64,000 nt of DNA from Roseibium sediminis (GTDB lineage: Bacteria; Pseudomonadota; Alphaproteobacteria; Rhizobiales; Stappiaceae), in NCBI RefSeq assembly GCF_008711325.1, contig NZ_VXDB01000006.1, positions 124,001 to 188,000 on the forward strand, read 5' to 3'. Of the stretch, positions 7,900-17,700 are shown piece after piece. The number at the start of each line of letters is the position of its first letter. Position 1 is the stretch's first letter. The notes below the pieces were generated by a model that was not told where the DNA came from, did no database searches, and saw nothing but the letters and a program-made list of their open reading frames with translations. The position numbers were made by a program, and so were the translations under genes.

Positions 7900-9204
7900 T
7901 CAATGCGATGCAAGCATAGGGCCGTTCTTGTTCAGCCAAAGCAAAATGCTGGTTTTCATGAGGCAGGGTAGACCGGCATAGGCAAGGTTCAGGGCAAGCG
8001 CGGCATGACCGGTGGCCGTCTGGCCGGGTTCATAGCCCAGCAGGCCAAGGAGCGGCAGTGTGATGCCGGTGGCCAAAGCAAGAGCCGCCTTTGTCGTAAA
8101 GGCAAGGACCGCGTAAAGCCTCGTGGAGTCAGCCTCCTGTCCTGTATGCGCAACGTGATCCGCCAGAATGGCCGGGGGGAGGGCCAAATCTGCACCGAGG
8201 GCCAGACCTGAAAGAATGCAGATTGCGGCAAAGGCCGGTATGTCGCCTTGTCCGAGAAAGACAGCCCAGACGAAGGTGATGCAGGCCAGTCCCATGGAGG
8301 TGCGCCACGCGCGGACCTTGCCCATGCGCCTTGCAAGTGCAGCCCAGAACATCATCGAGATCGCGCCTGACAGGAAATACAAAACAAGAAAAAGCCCCGT
8401 CAGGCTTTCGGCATCAAGGCGGTCGCGTATGAAGAACAACACCAACACGGCGGGGATGGAGCTTGCCAGCGAGTTCAGCAGGCAGACGGCAAAGAACCGT
8501 CGTTGCCAGGGAGAACGCAGAACCTCTCTCCAGCTTGCGCGAGGGGCGGACGCATCCGCCAAAGACAAGGGGGCTGCCTTCAGCCAACCAAGAAACAGCA
8601 GTCCGCCGACAGTCAGGAGCGGCAGGAACAGGAGAGACAGAAGGTGATAGGCTTGCTGCGGGCCATGCAGTCTGCTGAGAATGACCGGGACGACTGCTGC
8701 GCAAAGAAGACCCAAAAGACCGAAGGCTTCGCGGACGCCCGAGACAATTGTCCGGTTGCCTTCATTGGTCTTCCATAGCCCGCCGACCGACTGCAGATTG
8801 ATCGACACGATGGAAAAACCCGTCGTGCAAAGCAGGACGGAAACGGCAAACCAGATGAGTGGTACTTGCGTTGCCGGATGGAAGATCATCCAGAACCCTG
8901 CGCCAAGCAGGACAAGTCCGAAGACAATGATCAATGGGCGCCGGTCGGCAAACCGGTCGCTCAGACTGCCGATCCATGGGTCCTGAACCGCGTCCACCAA
9001 CCGCAGGCCGAGCAGCATAAAGCCGAGCAGCGACAGGGAAACACCGAGAGACGTTGCGTAAAAGTCCGGGGCATGCAGGTAGATGGGTAGCCCGGCAAAG
9101 GCGAGCGGAAATGCCATGAAGCCATAGGTGCCAAGAAGTCGGAGCGAAAGGACATTGGATCGATCCGGGAGGGGGCTCACTTGCCGAGCTCCGGTGTCAT
9201 TCAT
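7900..9204 (-). CDS. MFS transporter, GPH/MelB-like
   Basis: A 434-residue inner-membrane protein with about twelve transmembrane helices. The loop after helix 2 carries DAVQDPWIGSLSDR, the signature region of the glycoside-pentoside-hexuronide:cation symporter group, and a related RRMGKVRAW loop follows helix 8. Its start codon overlaps the stop of the chalcone-isomerase-like gene (ATGA), so the two are one operon. MFS proteins beside bacterial chalcone-isomerase-like proteins occur in other proteobacteria, sometimes with unusual fatty-acid genes; a lipid-related substrate is only a guess. Confidence 0.85.
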   Translation of the reverse strand: MNDTGARQVSPLPDRSNVLSLRLLGTYGFMAFPLAFAGLPIYLHAPDFYATSLGVSLSLLGFMLLGLRLVDAVQDPWIGSLSDRFADRRPLIIVFGLVLLGAGFWMIFHPATQVPLIWFAVSVLLCTTGFSIVSINLQSVGGLWKTNEGNRTIVSGVREAFGLLGLLCAAVVPVILSRLHGPQQAYHLLSLLFLPLLTVGGLLFLGWLKAAPLSLADASAPRASWREVLRSPWQRRFFAVCLLNSLASSIPAVLVLFFIRDRLDAESLTGLFLVLYFLSGAISMMFWAALARRMGKVRAWRTSMGLACITFVWAVFLGQGDIPAFAAICILSGLALGADLALPPAILADHVAHTGQEADSTRLYAVLAFTTKAALALATGITLPLLGLLGYEPGQTATGHAALALNLAYAGLPCLMKTSILLWLNKNGPMLASH

Positions 9205-9737
9205 GTTTGTTGGCCTACCAGGCGCGCGCGCAAAGACGGGTTCTTGGTTCTGGTTCCAAGCCAGATGTCAAAGAAGACGCGGGTGAAGTCCCGATCCGAA
9301 ATGGTGCCGATCTTGCGGCCCTGGAAATGGAACTCGGTCTGCCCGCCCTTGGTCCGTACACCGGTGATGGTCTGTCCGGACTTCACATTCGGGAAAATCG
9401 TATCCATCTGGTTCTTCCAGTCGGTGAGGCGGGCCTTGTCCGTCACGCCAAGCCGTTGCAGCTCCTCTATGGTCTGGCTGGAAATGGCCGTGCCCTTGAA
9501 GTCGCGCAGATAGGTGAGGCGCAGGGCGAACGGTTGCCGGGGATCGTAGGTCCCTTCAGGAGCAAACAATTGCGCATTGAAGATGCGAAACCCGAGAAAC
9601 CGCATCTGACCTTCGCCAACCAGTCGGGCATTGGGAACGGTTTGCAGCGCGGCATCGGCTGCCGCAAACCCGGGAAGACAGGCTGCAAACACCATCACCG
9701 CAAGCGCGAAAGGGCCGGCTTTCCAGACACGTTTCAT
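9201..9737 (-). CDS. Chalcone isomerase-like periplasmic protein
   Basis: A protein of about 178 residues with a signal peptide (hydrophobic core at about 9-22, cut near FAAADA). The mature domain has the bacterial chalcone-isomerase-like pattern: RLVGEGQMRFLGFRIFNAQ, then FALRLTYLRDFKG, later FDIWLGTRTKNPSLR. Bacterial members generally lack evidence of flavonoid chemistry and are thought to bind fatty-acid-like ligands. I start at the ATG at 9737, which has GGAG six bases upstream; an ATG at 9749 lacks one. The gene is coupled to the MFS gene by a four-base overlap. Confidence 0.8.
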   Translation of the reverse strand: MKRVWKAGPFALAVMVFAACLPGFAAADAALQTVPNARLVGEGQMRFLGFRIFNAQLFAPEGTYDPRQPFALRLTYLRDFKGTAISSQTIEELQRLGVTDKARLTDWKNQMDTIFPNVKSGQTITGVRTKGGQTEFHFQGRKIGTISDRDFTRVFFDIWLGTRTKNPSLRARLVGQQT

Positions 9738-9963
9738 TCTGCTCTCCATTGCTGCGTGTGATGTCTTTACGCAGCGCTCTGGCCACTGGATCTGAGGCGC
9801 GGGAGAGCGGTGGCATGGGTGCCATGCAGCAAAAGAAGTTGCCGAAAAGGGAATTCAGAGGTAAAAGGACGCCGAAACGTGGCGGAAGTTCGCCGGTTTT
9901 CCATTCCCGACCTTTCAGAATTGATTGACCGGCACGCCCGGCAAACCAAGTGTGCGAGACGCC

Positions 9964-10269
9964 ATGAGTGATACGGAACTCAAGACACGCCCGTCCGTGC
10001 GTGAAAAGCTGGAACGCCCCAAGCGGTTTCAGGTCATCCTTCTGAACGACGACTACACCCCGGCGGAGTTTGTTGTTCTGGTCCTGAAAGGCGAGTTTCG
10101 TCTGGATGACAGCCGCGCCGAGCGGGTGATGCAGGCCGCCCATCAAAAGGGCGCAAGCCTCGTGTCTGTCTATCCGCGTGACATTGCCGAAACAAAGGTC
10201 TCCCGCGCCACGGAAACCGCCCAGCGCATGGGCTATCCGCTGAAGTTCCTCGTTGAACCGGAAGAGTGA
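9964..10269 (+). CDS. clpS: ATP-dependent Clp protease adaptor ClpS
   Basis: ClpS binds substrates with N-degron residues and delivers them to ClpAP. The 101-residue protein has the core fold with VILLNDDYTPAEFVV (the Asn-Asp-Asp ligand pocket), an AAHQKG histidine and the KVSRATETA ClpA-contact helix. The NTE is short. No clpA follows, so this looks like a stand-alone second ClpS (ClpS2-like), as many alphaproteobacteria carry. I start at MSDTEL; an upstream in-frame start at 9925 would add 13 poorly conserved residues. It ends at a strong bidirectional terminator. Confidence 0.93.
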   Translation: MSDTELKTRPSVREKLERPKRFQVILLNDDYTPAEFVVLVLKGEFRLDDSRAERVMQAAHQKGASLVSVYPRDIAETKVSRATETAQRMGYPLKFLVEPEE

Positions 10270-10310
10270 TCAGACCTTTCGTGACCCGGCCTTTCGTGAC
10301 CTGCGATACC

Positions 10311-10343
10311 AAAAAAGGCCCGCCAATCCGGCGGGCCTTTTTG
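10311..10343. terminator. Bidirectional rho-independent terminator after clpS
   Basis: A perfect GGCCCGCC/GGCGGGCC stem with an AATCC loop is flanked by six A on the left and five T on the right. It lies between convergent clpS and the coiled-coil gene and can serve both. Confidence 0.9.
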
Positions 10344-10380
10344 TTATTAGGTTTGACGTGCGGTCAGATCGACGTTCTCG

Positions 10381-11820
10381 TCAGTCCTTGCTGTCATCGC
10401 GCAGCTTGACGATCTTGTTGTCGTCCTCATCATCCTCGTCCGCATGGCCGGTTTCGGTCAGGCCGAGTTCTTCCGCCGGGCCGTAATTGTCGGTCAGGCC
10501 AAGCATTTCCGCCGGGCCACGGCCTTCCATGGCGCGCTGGTAATTGGAGATGACGCCCTTGAGCTGGATGATCTGCTCGTTGGCCGTGTCGACTTGAATC
10601 TTGAAGCGCTGCAGCGTCTTGTTCTCGTCCACCAGCTCTTCCAGCTGCTCCGTGTAGCGCTTGTTCTGGTTGCGCTCGTGGTTGAGATCGGTCAAGGCAG
10701 AATTGTAACGCAGGTTCAGCTCGCGCAGCTTCGCATTGGTGGACAGAAGTTCGTCGCGGTCCTTTTCGTGGTTTTTCTGCGCGCTGTCCAGAAGATGCTC
10801 GATCTCCTGCATGCGCTTGATCAGGTCGCGGTTACGCTCCTTGATCTGCGAATTCTCGCGGGTCAGTTCCTGCATGGACTGCGCGCCGATGCGGCGCTGC
10901 GAGGACAGGTTCTCGATTTCCGCGTTCAGCGCGTAGACTTCGTTGTCATGCTTGCGCTGCTCGTCTTCCAGACGGGTCTTGGAATAGGCCAGTTCCTGAT
11001 TGGCGACATCCAGATGGGACTTCAGGTCGATATTGTCGTTCCGGAAATCCACTACCTGCCGCTTCACGGCTTCCAGCTCGCTGGTCGCGGCGTTGTTCTT
11101 CTTGACTTCTTCTTCAAGAAGGGCAGCGCTCTCGGACAGGTTCTGCTGCAGTTCCTTTTCGCGCTTGGTGATGTCGTCCAGATTGGACTGCAGGCTTTCG
11201 GCCAGATTTTCCAGCGTCTTGTACTTGGCCTTGAAATCCACCAGCGAGCCGGACAGCTCGGAAATCTGCGAATTGGCTTCCACGAGTTCCGCGCTCTGGG
11301 CCCGGTACTCCTCGTTGACCTTCTTGTTGTTGTCGCGGATGGAGATCAGCTCGTTGCGCGCGGTTTCCAGCGCCGTGCGGGTTTCGGTCAGGCGCTTGCG
11401 CAGCGAATGCACTTCCGCCTGGGCCTCTTCCAGCTGGGTCGACAGGGAGCCGACCTTGTGGTTGGCGTCCAGAAGATCGGTCGAGATCTTTGCGTTTTCG
11501 GACTTCAACCGGATTTCGGTTTCCACGTGAACGCGGGATGCCTCGACGAATTCCGACATCAGCATGATGCTGTTGCGGTTTTCGGAGGCCAGCGCGCTCA
11601 TCTGGTCAAACGCCTGCGACAGCCCGCCAAGGCGCGTCTTCAGGCCATCCAGCGCGTGCATCTTCTCCTGCATCTTGATGGCGAAGGGCGACAGGTGCTG
11701 GACGTTGGACCGAGTTTCCTCGGCCTTTGTTTCTTCCGGTGCGGTGGTGGATTTCTGCGTTTCCGACATCGCGGTCTGTCCCGTTTCTGGTGATCGCGGT
11801 GTTTTGGAGAAAATTCCCAT
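10381..11820 (-). CDS. Long coiled-coil protein, candidate cytoskeletal (crescentin-like) element
   Basis: A 479-residue soluble protein with almost continuous heptad-rich, Glu/Lys/Gln-rich coiled coil from about residue 50 to 430. It has a short N-terminal MGIFSKTPRS segment and an acidic, disordered tail (HADEDDEDDN) after a degenerate duplicated GPAE(M/E)LGLT motif. No enzymatic or transmembrane segment is seen. This architecture resembles bacterial intermediate-filament-like proteins such as crescentin, but SMC-like or scaffold proteins are alternatives. The ATG at 11820 follows AGGAG at ideal spacing, so the 37-codon upstream extension is rejected. A CtrA-type site about 285 bases upstream would fit a cell-cycle role. 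Confidence 0.8.
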   Translation of the reverse strand: MGIFSKTPRSPETGQTAMSETQKSTTAPEETKAEETRSNVQHLSPFAIKMQEKMHALDGLKTRLGGLSQAFDQMSALASENRNSIMLMSEFVEASRVHVETEIRLKSENAKISTDLLDANHKVGSLSTQLEEAQAEVHSLRKRLTETRTALETARNELISIRDNNKKVNEEYRAQSAELVEANSQISELSGSLVDFKAKYKTLENLAESLQSNLDDITKREKELQQNLSESAALLEEEVKKNNAATSELEAVKRQVVDFRNDNIDLKSHLDVANQELAYSKTRLEDEQRKHDNEVYALNAEIENLSSQRRIGAQSMQELTRENSQIKERNRDLIKRMQEIEHLLDSAQKNHEKDRDELLSTNAKLRELNLRYNSALTDLNHERNQNKRYTEQLEELVDENKTLQRFKIQVDTANEQIIQLKGVISNYQRAMEGRGPAEMLGLTDNYGPAEELGLTETGHADEDDEDDNKIVKLRDDSKD

Positions 11821-12103
11821 ACGCTGCTCCTGATGCCTCCGATGCATATGCGCCCAGTGCCTGCGCGTTTCTCGGCAGGGGAGATTATCTGTGTATTGCT
11901 TGGTGACGCAACGACTCACGCCGAAGTCCACATTTACAGACAGTTTATATCATCTTTTCCCCAGAGTCTTGGGGGTTGGATAATCCTATTGTCGAAAGCG
12001 GGTCTCTCGCGGGTTTCCGCGGTTCCTCGCGCGAATGCACGGCATCGCCAAACCCCAGTTCCCCTCTGCCTTCCAGCCCGCCGCGACCATCGGTCCCTGC
12101 GCA

Positions 12104-12118
12104 TTAACCATATATTAA
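12104..12118. promoter_or_regulatory. CtrA-type site TTAA-N7-TTAA
   Basis: TTAACCATATATTAA matches the alphaproteobacterial CtrA consensus exactly, and a C follows, as in the longer form. It lies about 285 bases upstream of the coiled-coil gene start on the minus strand, somewhat distant, so a long leader would be needed. Confidence 0.4.
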
Positions 12119-12195
12119 CAAGGGTGTGGAGAGGCAATCCGGTCAGCAAGTTGAATAAGCGCCCAAAGCTGATCGATCCAGAAGTGAACGGGCAT

Positions 12196-12225
12196 CTTCG
12201 GGCGTTTTATACAAAACGCCCGAAG
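12196..12225. repeat. Perfect palindrome, 13-bp arms
   Basis: Arms CTTCGGGCGTTTT and AAAACGCCCGAAG flank the loop ATAC. A T-tract inside the stem and the lack of a trailing T-run argue against a normal terminator. It sits at the left edge of the repeat array where the first half of module D is missing, so it may mark the insertion or recombination border. Confidence 0.7.
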
Positions 12226-12231
12226 CTCTAA

Positions 12232-13956
12232 GCCGGGACCTCTTGCGCAACGAGAAGGCCCCGGATCAGGTCCGGGGCGGCGCAAGTGGGGGGGCGTGCA
12301 GGGCGATTGGTTCATCTTCTCCGCCGCGCATACACCCTCAGCGCGTCATCCCCGACTTGATCGGGGATCTATTGAAACCGGAGGAGGCAGGGGGAAGCGG
12401 ATGGCTTGCAGCACGACCGATTTCCTATCCGCCGCGCGTGCAGTCCGGAGGTGCTTATTGGATCCCGGCTCGGAGGCCGGGATGACGATCAGAGCAAGAG
12501 GCTTGTAATGGCGGTCGTCTATAAGTTGGAAACGGAAACAGGTGTTCGACCGCGCTCAGGCTGGCACACTGGTTTCCGGATCAGAGCGCAGCCTTGCTGC
12601 CCTTGTCAGGACTGATGCACCAACCTCGCCTCACTCTCCTTCGTCATCACCGGACTTGATCCGGTGATCCATCCCGAGATTCTGCAACTGCTGAAAGCGA
12701 GCGGAGTGGATGCCATGATCAAGTCATGGCATGACCAGCGAAGAAGGCCGAAAGGGTGCCAACCAAGCCCCACCCTCCATGCGTCATCCCCGACTTGATC
12801 GGGGATCTATTGAAACCGGAGGAGACACGGGGAAGCGGAGGGCTTCCAGCACGACCGATTTCCTATCCGCCGCGCGTGCAGGCCGGAGGGGCATAATGGA
12901 TCCCGGCTCGGAGGCCGGGATGACGATCGGAGCAAGAGGCTTGTATTGGCGGTCGTCTATAAATTGGAAACGGAAACCGGTGTTCGCCTGCGCTCACGCT
13001 GGCACACCGGTTTCTAGATCAGTGCGCAGTCTTGCTGTCCTTGTCTGGATTGACGCACCAACCTTGCCTCACTCTCCGCCGCCGTCCCGGCCTAGCGCCG
13101 GGACCTCGAGCGCACCGAGAAGGCCCCGGATCAGGTCCGGGGCGGCGCAAGTGGATGGGAAAGGTCGACCGGTTCGCCTTCTCCGCCGCGCATACACCCT
13201 CAGCGCGTCATCCCCGACTTGATCGGGGACCCATTGAAACCGGAGGAGACAGGGGGGAAGCGGAGGGCTTCCAGCACGACCGATTTCCTAACCGCCGCGC
13301 GTGCATTCCCGAGGTGCATAATGGATCCCGGCTCGGAGGCCGGGATGACGATCAGAGCAAGAGGCTTGTTATGGCGGTCGTCTATAAGTTGGAAACGGAA
13401 ACAGGTGTTTGACTGTGCTCACGCTGGTTTCCAAATCAGTGCGCAGCCTTGCTGCCCTTGTCAGGACTGCTGCTCCAACCTCGCCTCACTCTCCTTCGTC
13501 ATCACCGGACTTGATCCGGTGATCCACCCCGAGATACCGCAACTGCCGCAAGCGAGCGGAGTGGATGCCATGATCAAGTCATGGCATGACCAGCGAAGAA
13601 GGCCGAAAGGGTGCCAACCAAGCCCCACCCTCCATGCGTCATCCCCGACTTGATCGGGGATCTATTGAAACCGGAGGAGACTGAGTGGAGCATGGTGCTT
13701 GCAGAACGACCGGTTTCCTATCCGCCGCGCGTGCAGGCCGGAGGTGCATAATGGATCCCGGCTCGGAGGCCGGGATGACGATCGGAGCAAGCGGCTTGTC
13801 ATGGAGGTCGTCCATAAATTGGAAATGGAAACCGGTGTTCTCCTGCGTTCACGCTGGCACACTGGTCTCCGGATCGGTGCATAACCTTGCTGCCCTTGTC
13901 CGGACTGATGCGCCTACTTTACGCCAATCTCTGCCGCCGTCCCGGCCTAGCGCCAC
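12232..13956. repeat. Nested mosaic repeat array, order D-A-B-C-A-B-D-A-B-C-A-B-(D)
   Basis: Four modules tile this stretch without gaps. A (about 164 bp): 12343-12506, 12781-12944, 13205-13369, 13636-13799. B (about 133 bp): 12507-12639, 12945-13077, 13370-13494, 13800-13932. C (141 bp): 12640-12780 and 13495-13635. D: 12232-12342, 13078-13204 and a truncated copy from 13933. C and D alternate, so the array has a 424-438 bp period and a higher-order period of about 860 bp present twice. Each module carries palindromes, such as GATCCCGGCTCGGAGGCCGGGATG in part of A and CACCGGACTTGATCCGGTG in C. No credible gene lies inside; open frames simply recur with the repeat. Confidence 0.92.
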
Positions 13957-13998
13957 GCGATGTAGGATCGGAGAGCCAAGATGTTTTTGAAGGCTATG

Positions 13999-14436
13999 TC
14001 ACCACATGTGGGCACCCGTCTTATAATCATACCTGTCGTGCGGATGTGCATAATATGTCGGGATATACGGCAGCTGTTCCCCACCACCCTTGTTCAGAGC
14101 TGCGAACGAAGTTCCTAGAATACTGTAGTCAAAAAACACAAAGGCATTTTTGGAGTAAGGGTGCGCACATTCAATGATATGCTCACCGAATTTCTCATGC
14201 CGTGAATGGAACAGGCAGTAAGCTTCATCTTTCCACATCAAATAAGTTTTGTCCGCGAGAGCAATCGGAGCAGGAAGTCGGCCTTCCCAGTCACCCAAGC
14301 GATACTTGCGATATAATTCGGCGATGAACCCGAAATGCAGATTCGGGCTTTGCCCATCAAGCACAGCTTCCAATATAGGAAACGAGATCCTGGTGACTGG
14401 GTATTCCCGCCAATCATCTTCAGTTACTTCTATCAT
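13999..14436 (-). CDS. Hypothetical protein in a repeat-flanked, AT-rich pocket
   Basis: A 145-residue soluble protein I do not recognise. It begins MIEVTEDDWREYP, is rich in aromatic residues (Tyr, Phe, Trp and His), and has a C-terminal PTYYAHPHDRYDY segment. It has a single cysteine pair candidate (CLFH, IIEC) and no signal peptide. Base composition is clearly more AT-rich than neighbours. Module D3 of the repeat array ends 43 bases from its stop, and further B/C repeat fragments lie about 170 bases upstream of its start, so the gene looks captured between repeats. Small immunity or toxin-related proteins often have this look, but I see no motif proving that. Confidence 0.6.
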   Translation of the reverse strand: MIEVTEDDWREYPVTRISFPILEAVLDGQSPNLHFGFIAELYRKYRLGDWEGRLPAPIALADKTYLMWKDEAYCLFHSRHEKFGEHIIECAHPYSKNAFVFFDYSILGTSFAALNKGGGEQLPYIPTYYAHPHDRYDYKTGAHMW

Positions 14437-14607
14437 TTTCTCGCCTACTCAAACACGGGATAGAAACTTTTGAATTTTCAGCTGCTGCATGAGAACGCTC
14501 TGTAATCACCGCTTAGCGAAACTACACACAGGTCAACGTTCAGCAGATGGTTGGGTCAGTCCCGACCAACACGAAATGAAATTCTATTGAATCAAGCAGA
14601 TCCGTTG

Positions 14608-14753
14608 CACTTGCTCGGACTGCTGCACCAACCTTGCCTCAATCTCCTTCGTCATCACCGGTCTTGATCCGGTGATCCATCCCGTGATCCCGCAGCCTTC
14701 CGCAAGAGCGGAAAGCAATCGGAATGGATGCCATGATCAAGTCATGGCATGAC
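14608..14753. repeat. Detached B-tail plus module C copy of the mosaic repeat
   Basis: From about 14608 the end of module B reappears, followed at 14648-14753 by a diverged module C with the same CACCGG/CCGGTG palindrome and the ATGCCATGATCAAGTCATGGCAT palindrome split across it. It lies between the unknown AT-rich gene and the uvrB stop, on the other side of that gene from the main array. The rest of the 338-base gap (14437-14774) shows nothing else. Confidence 0.85.
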
Positions 14754-14774
14754 TTGCAGCGCTGCACTGTGGTC

Positions 14775-17700
14775 TCACCGCCCTGGGCGCCCACTCTTCT
14801 TCGGGCGTCCCCGCCGTCTCTTTTCCTCAGCCGGGTCTTCGTAGGAGCCTGCGCCGATCCTGCCTCTGATCACCGGTTTGGCGTCGTCGGCGGGGTCGAG
14901 TGGTTTTTTGGGCAAGGGGCCCGTGCTGAGAGGAACTTCGGTCCGGCCCACTGTCATCTCATCGAGAGAGTTTTTGCGGACTTTAGAGCTGGGGCTCAAA
15001 GTTTCTTCGCTCACGGCTGAGCGCTCGCTGTGCTCGCTAGCCTGCGCGGGCGCGGCCTGACCGGCCGACGCATGGTCGTGCTTGCCTTCGCTGCGCTCGG
15101 GGTTCTTTTCCCCTGATAGAGCGGAAGAGGCGGCGTTTCGAGATTGTGCCGCTTTTGCCCGGTCCTTCGCGGTTTCGCGTTTCTTGCCGGAGGCGCCGGC
15201 CTTGGTGCCGCCGGCGCCGAATTTCTTGTCGCCCTGATAGCCGCCGGTCCTGTCGTCGACAGCGGCCTGCCGGGCCAGCGGATCGTCGGCAACGGCGAGT
15301 TCGGTTTCGCGCAGGCGTTTGATCTCGTCGCGCAGGCGCGCGGCGGTCTCGAAGTCGAGATCGGCAGCGGCATCGCGCATCTGCTTTTCCAGATCCTCGA
15401 TATGGCCCTTGAGATTGTGCCCGACCAGCGTGCCTTCTTCCGCGAATCCGGCGTCGACCGTGACGTGGTCCTGCTCGTAGACGCTGTCCAGAATGTCGCC
15501 GATGTTGCGCTTCACCGTTTCCGGGGTGATGCCGTGTTCGGCATTGTAGGCCAGCTGCTTTTCGCGGCGGCGGTTGGTTTCCGCAATTGCCCGCTCCATG
15601 GAGCCGGTCATACGGTCGGCATAGAGAATGACCTTGCCGTCGACGTTACGCGCCGCGCGGCCGATGGTCTGGATCAGCGAGGTTTCAGAGCGCAGGAAAC
15701 CTTCCTTGTCCGCGTCGAGAATGGCGACCAGCGCACATTCGGGAATGTCCAGCCCCTCGCGCAGCAAGTTGATGCCGACCAGAACGTCGAACGCGCCGAG
15801 GCGCAGGTCGCGGAGGATCTCGATACGCTCCAGCGTGTCGATGTCGGAATGCATGTAGCGCACGCGCACGCCGTTTTCATGCAGGTATTCGGTCAGGTCC
15901 TCGGCCATGCGCTTGGTGAGCGTGGTGACCAGCGTGCGGTAACCCTTGGCGGCAACAGCGCGCACCTCGCCCAGAAGATCGTCGACCTGCGATCCGGCGG
16001 GACGGATTTCCACTGGCGGATCGATCAGGCCCGTGGGGCGAATGACCTGCTCGGCAAAGACGCCGCCAGACTGCTCCATCTCCCAGCTGCCGGGTGTCGC
16101 TGACACGGCAATGGATTGCGGGCGCATGGCGTTCCATTCTTCAAACCGCAGCGGACGGTTGTCCATGCAGGAGGGCAGGCGGAAGCCGTATTCGGCCAGC
16201 GTCGCCTTGCGGCGGAAGTCGCCGCGATACATGGCGCCGATCTGCGGAATGGTGACGTGGCTTTCGTCGGCAAAGACGAGGGCGTTGTCGGGCAGATATT
16301 CGAACAGGGTGGGGGGCGGCTCGCCGGGATTGCGGCCCGTCAGGTAGCGCGAATAGTTTTCGATCCCGGCGCAGGAACCGGTCGCTTCCAGCATTTCCAG
16401 ATCGAACATGGTGCGCTGTTCCAGCCGCTGCGCTTCCAGCAGGCGGCCATGGGCGGTCAGTTCCTCAAGGCGGTGCTTCAGTTCTTCCTTGATGGACTTG
16501 GTGGCCTGATTCAGCGTCGGCTTGGGCGTGACATAGTGCGAGTTGGCGTAGATCTTGACGGATTTCAACTCGCCCGACTTCTGACCTGTCAGCGGGTCAA
16601 ACTCGGTGATGGATTCGATCTCGTCGCCGAACAGGGACACGCGCCAGGCACGATCCTCATAGTGGGCGGGGAACAGCTCGATCGTATCGCCGCGCACCCG
16701 GAAGGTGCCGCGCTGGAAAGCCGCGTCGTTGCGCTTGTATTGCAGGGCCACCAGATCGGCGATCAGCTGACGCTGATCGATGCGTTCGCCCACCTCGATG
16801 GCAAAGGTCATCGCGGTATAGGTTTCGACCGAGCCGATACCGTAGATACAGGAAACAGAGGCGACGATGATGACGTCGTCCCGCTCCAGCAGGGCACGGG
16901 TTGCCGAGTGGCGCATCCGGTCGATCTGTTCGTTGACCGAGGATTCCTTCTCGATATAGGTGTCCGTGCGCGGAACATAGGCTTCCGGCTGGTAGTAGTC
17001 GTAGTAGGATACGAAATACTCGACCGCGTTGTCCGGGAAGAAGTTCTTGAACTCGCCGTAAAGCTGGGCGGCCAGTGTCTTGTTCGGTGCGAGGATCAGG
17101 GCGGGGCGCTGGGTGCGCGCGATCACCTGCGCCATCGTGTAGGTCTTGCCGGAGCCGGTGACGCCCAGCAGCACCTGCGTCTGTTCGCCCGTCTCGATAC
17201 CCTCCACCAGCTCTGCTATCGCAGTCGGCTGGTCGCCCTTGGGCTCGTATTCGGATTTCAGGACAATCGGCACGCCGCCTTCCGACTTCGCCGGTCGCTC
17301 GGGCCGGTGCGGCACCCAAAGTTCGCCGTTCTTGTGCAGCGGATTGCCGCTCTCGATCAGCGCCGAAAGCGCCTCCACGGTCGCCGTTGCGCCCTGATTG
17401 CCGCCCAGATCGCCAAAGCGGCCATCGGCGGCGGATTTCTTCTTGTTGTCTTTCTTGTGCTGCTTGAGCCTGGCTTCCAGCTGCTCGGCTTCTTCCAGCG
17501 AGATGTCCAGCCCGGCAACCGGGTTCAACCCGCCCGCCGCCCGCTCGCGCGCGCTGTCTGCCTTGCCCATGGAGGTGCCACGGGCGGACTTGGTCGGCCT
17601 TTCCTTCTTTGCGCTCTTGGCTTTTCCGCTCACGGACGTTCGCGCTTTCGCGCTGTCCTGCGCAGGGGCGGCCTGACCGGCCGACGGCCGTTTGGCCTCG

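Larger units (their letters stand above)
11821..12231. other. Non-coding leader of the coiled-coil gene
   Basis: A 411-base intergenic stretch without a convincing gene. It contains a CtrA-type motif (12104-12118) and a perfect 13-bp-arm palindrome (12196-12225). The promoter of the minus-strand coiled-coil gene presumably lies here. Its right end abuts the mosaic repeat array. Confidence 0.6.

Noticed and set aside
10444..11793. 449-codon frame opposite the coiled-coil gene
   Set aside because: Composition follows reverse complement of coiled-coil codons; the opposite strand has a clear start, ribosome site and terminator.
12232..13956. CRISPR-like regular repeats
   Set aside because: Units are 130-165 bp and contiguous, without short direct repeats separated by unique spacers, and no cas gene is nearby.
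12296..13990. Several overlapping open frames of 60-160 codons
   Set aside because: They recur with the repeat modules in the same form, have skewed low-complexity composition and no family likeness. They are products of the mosaic repeat.
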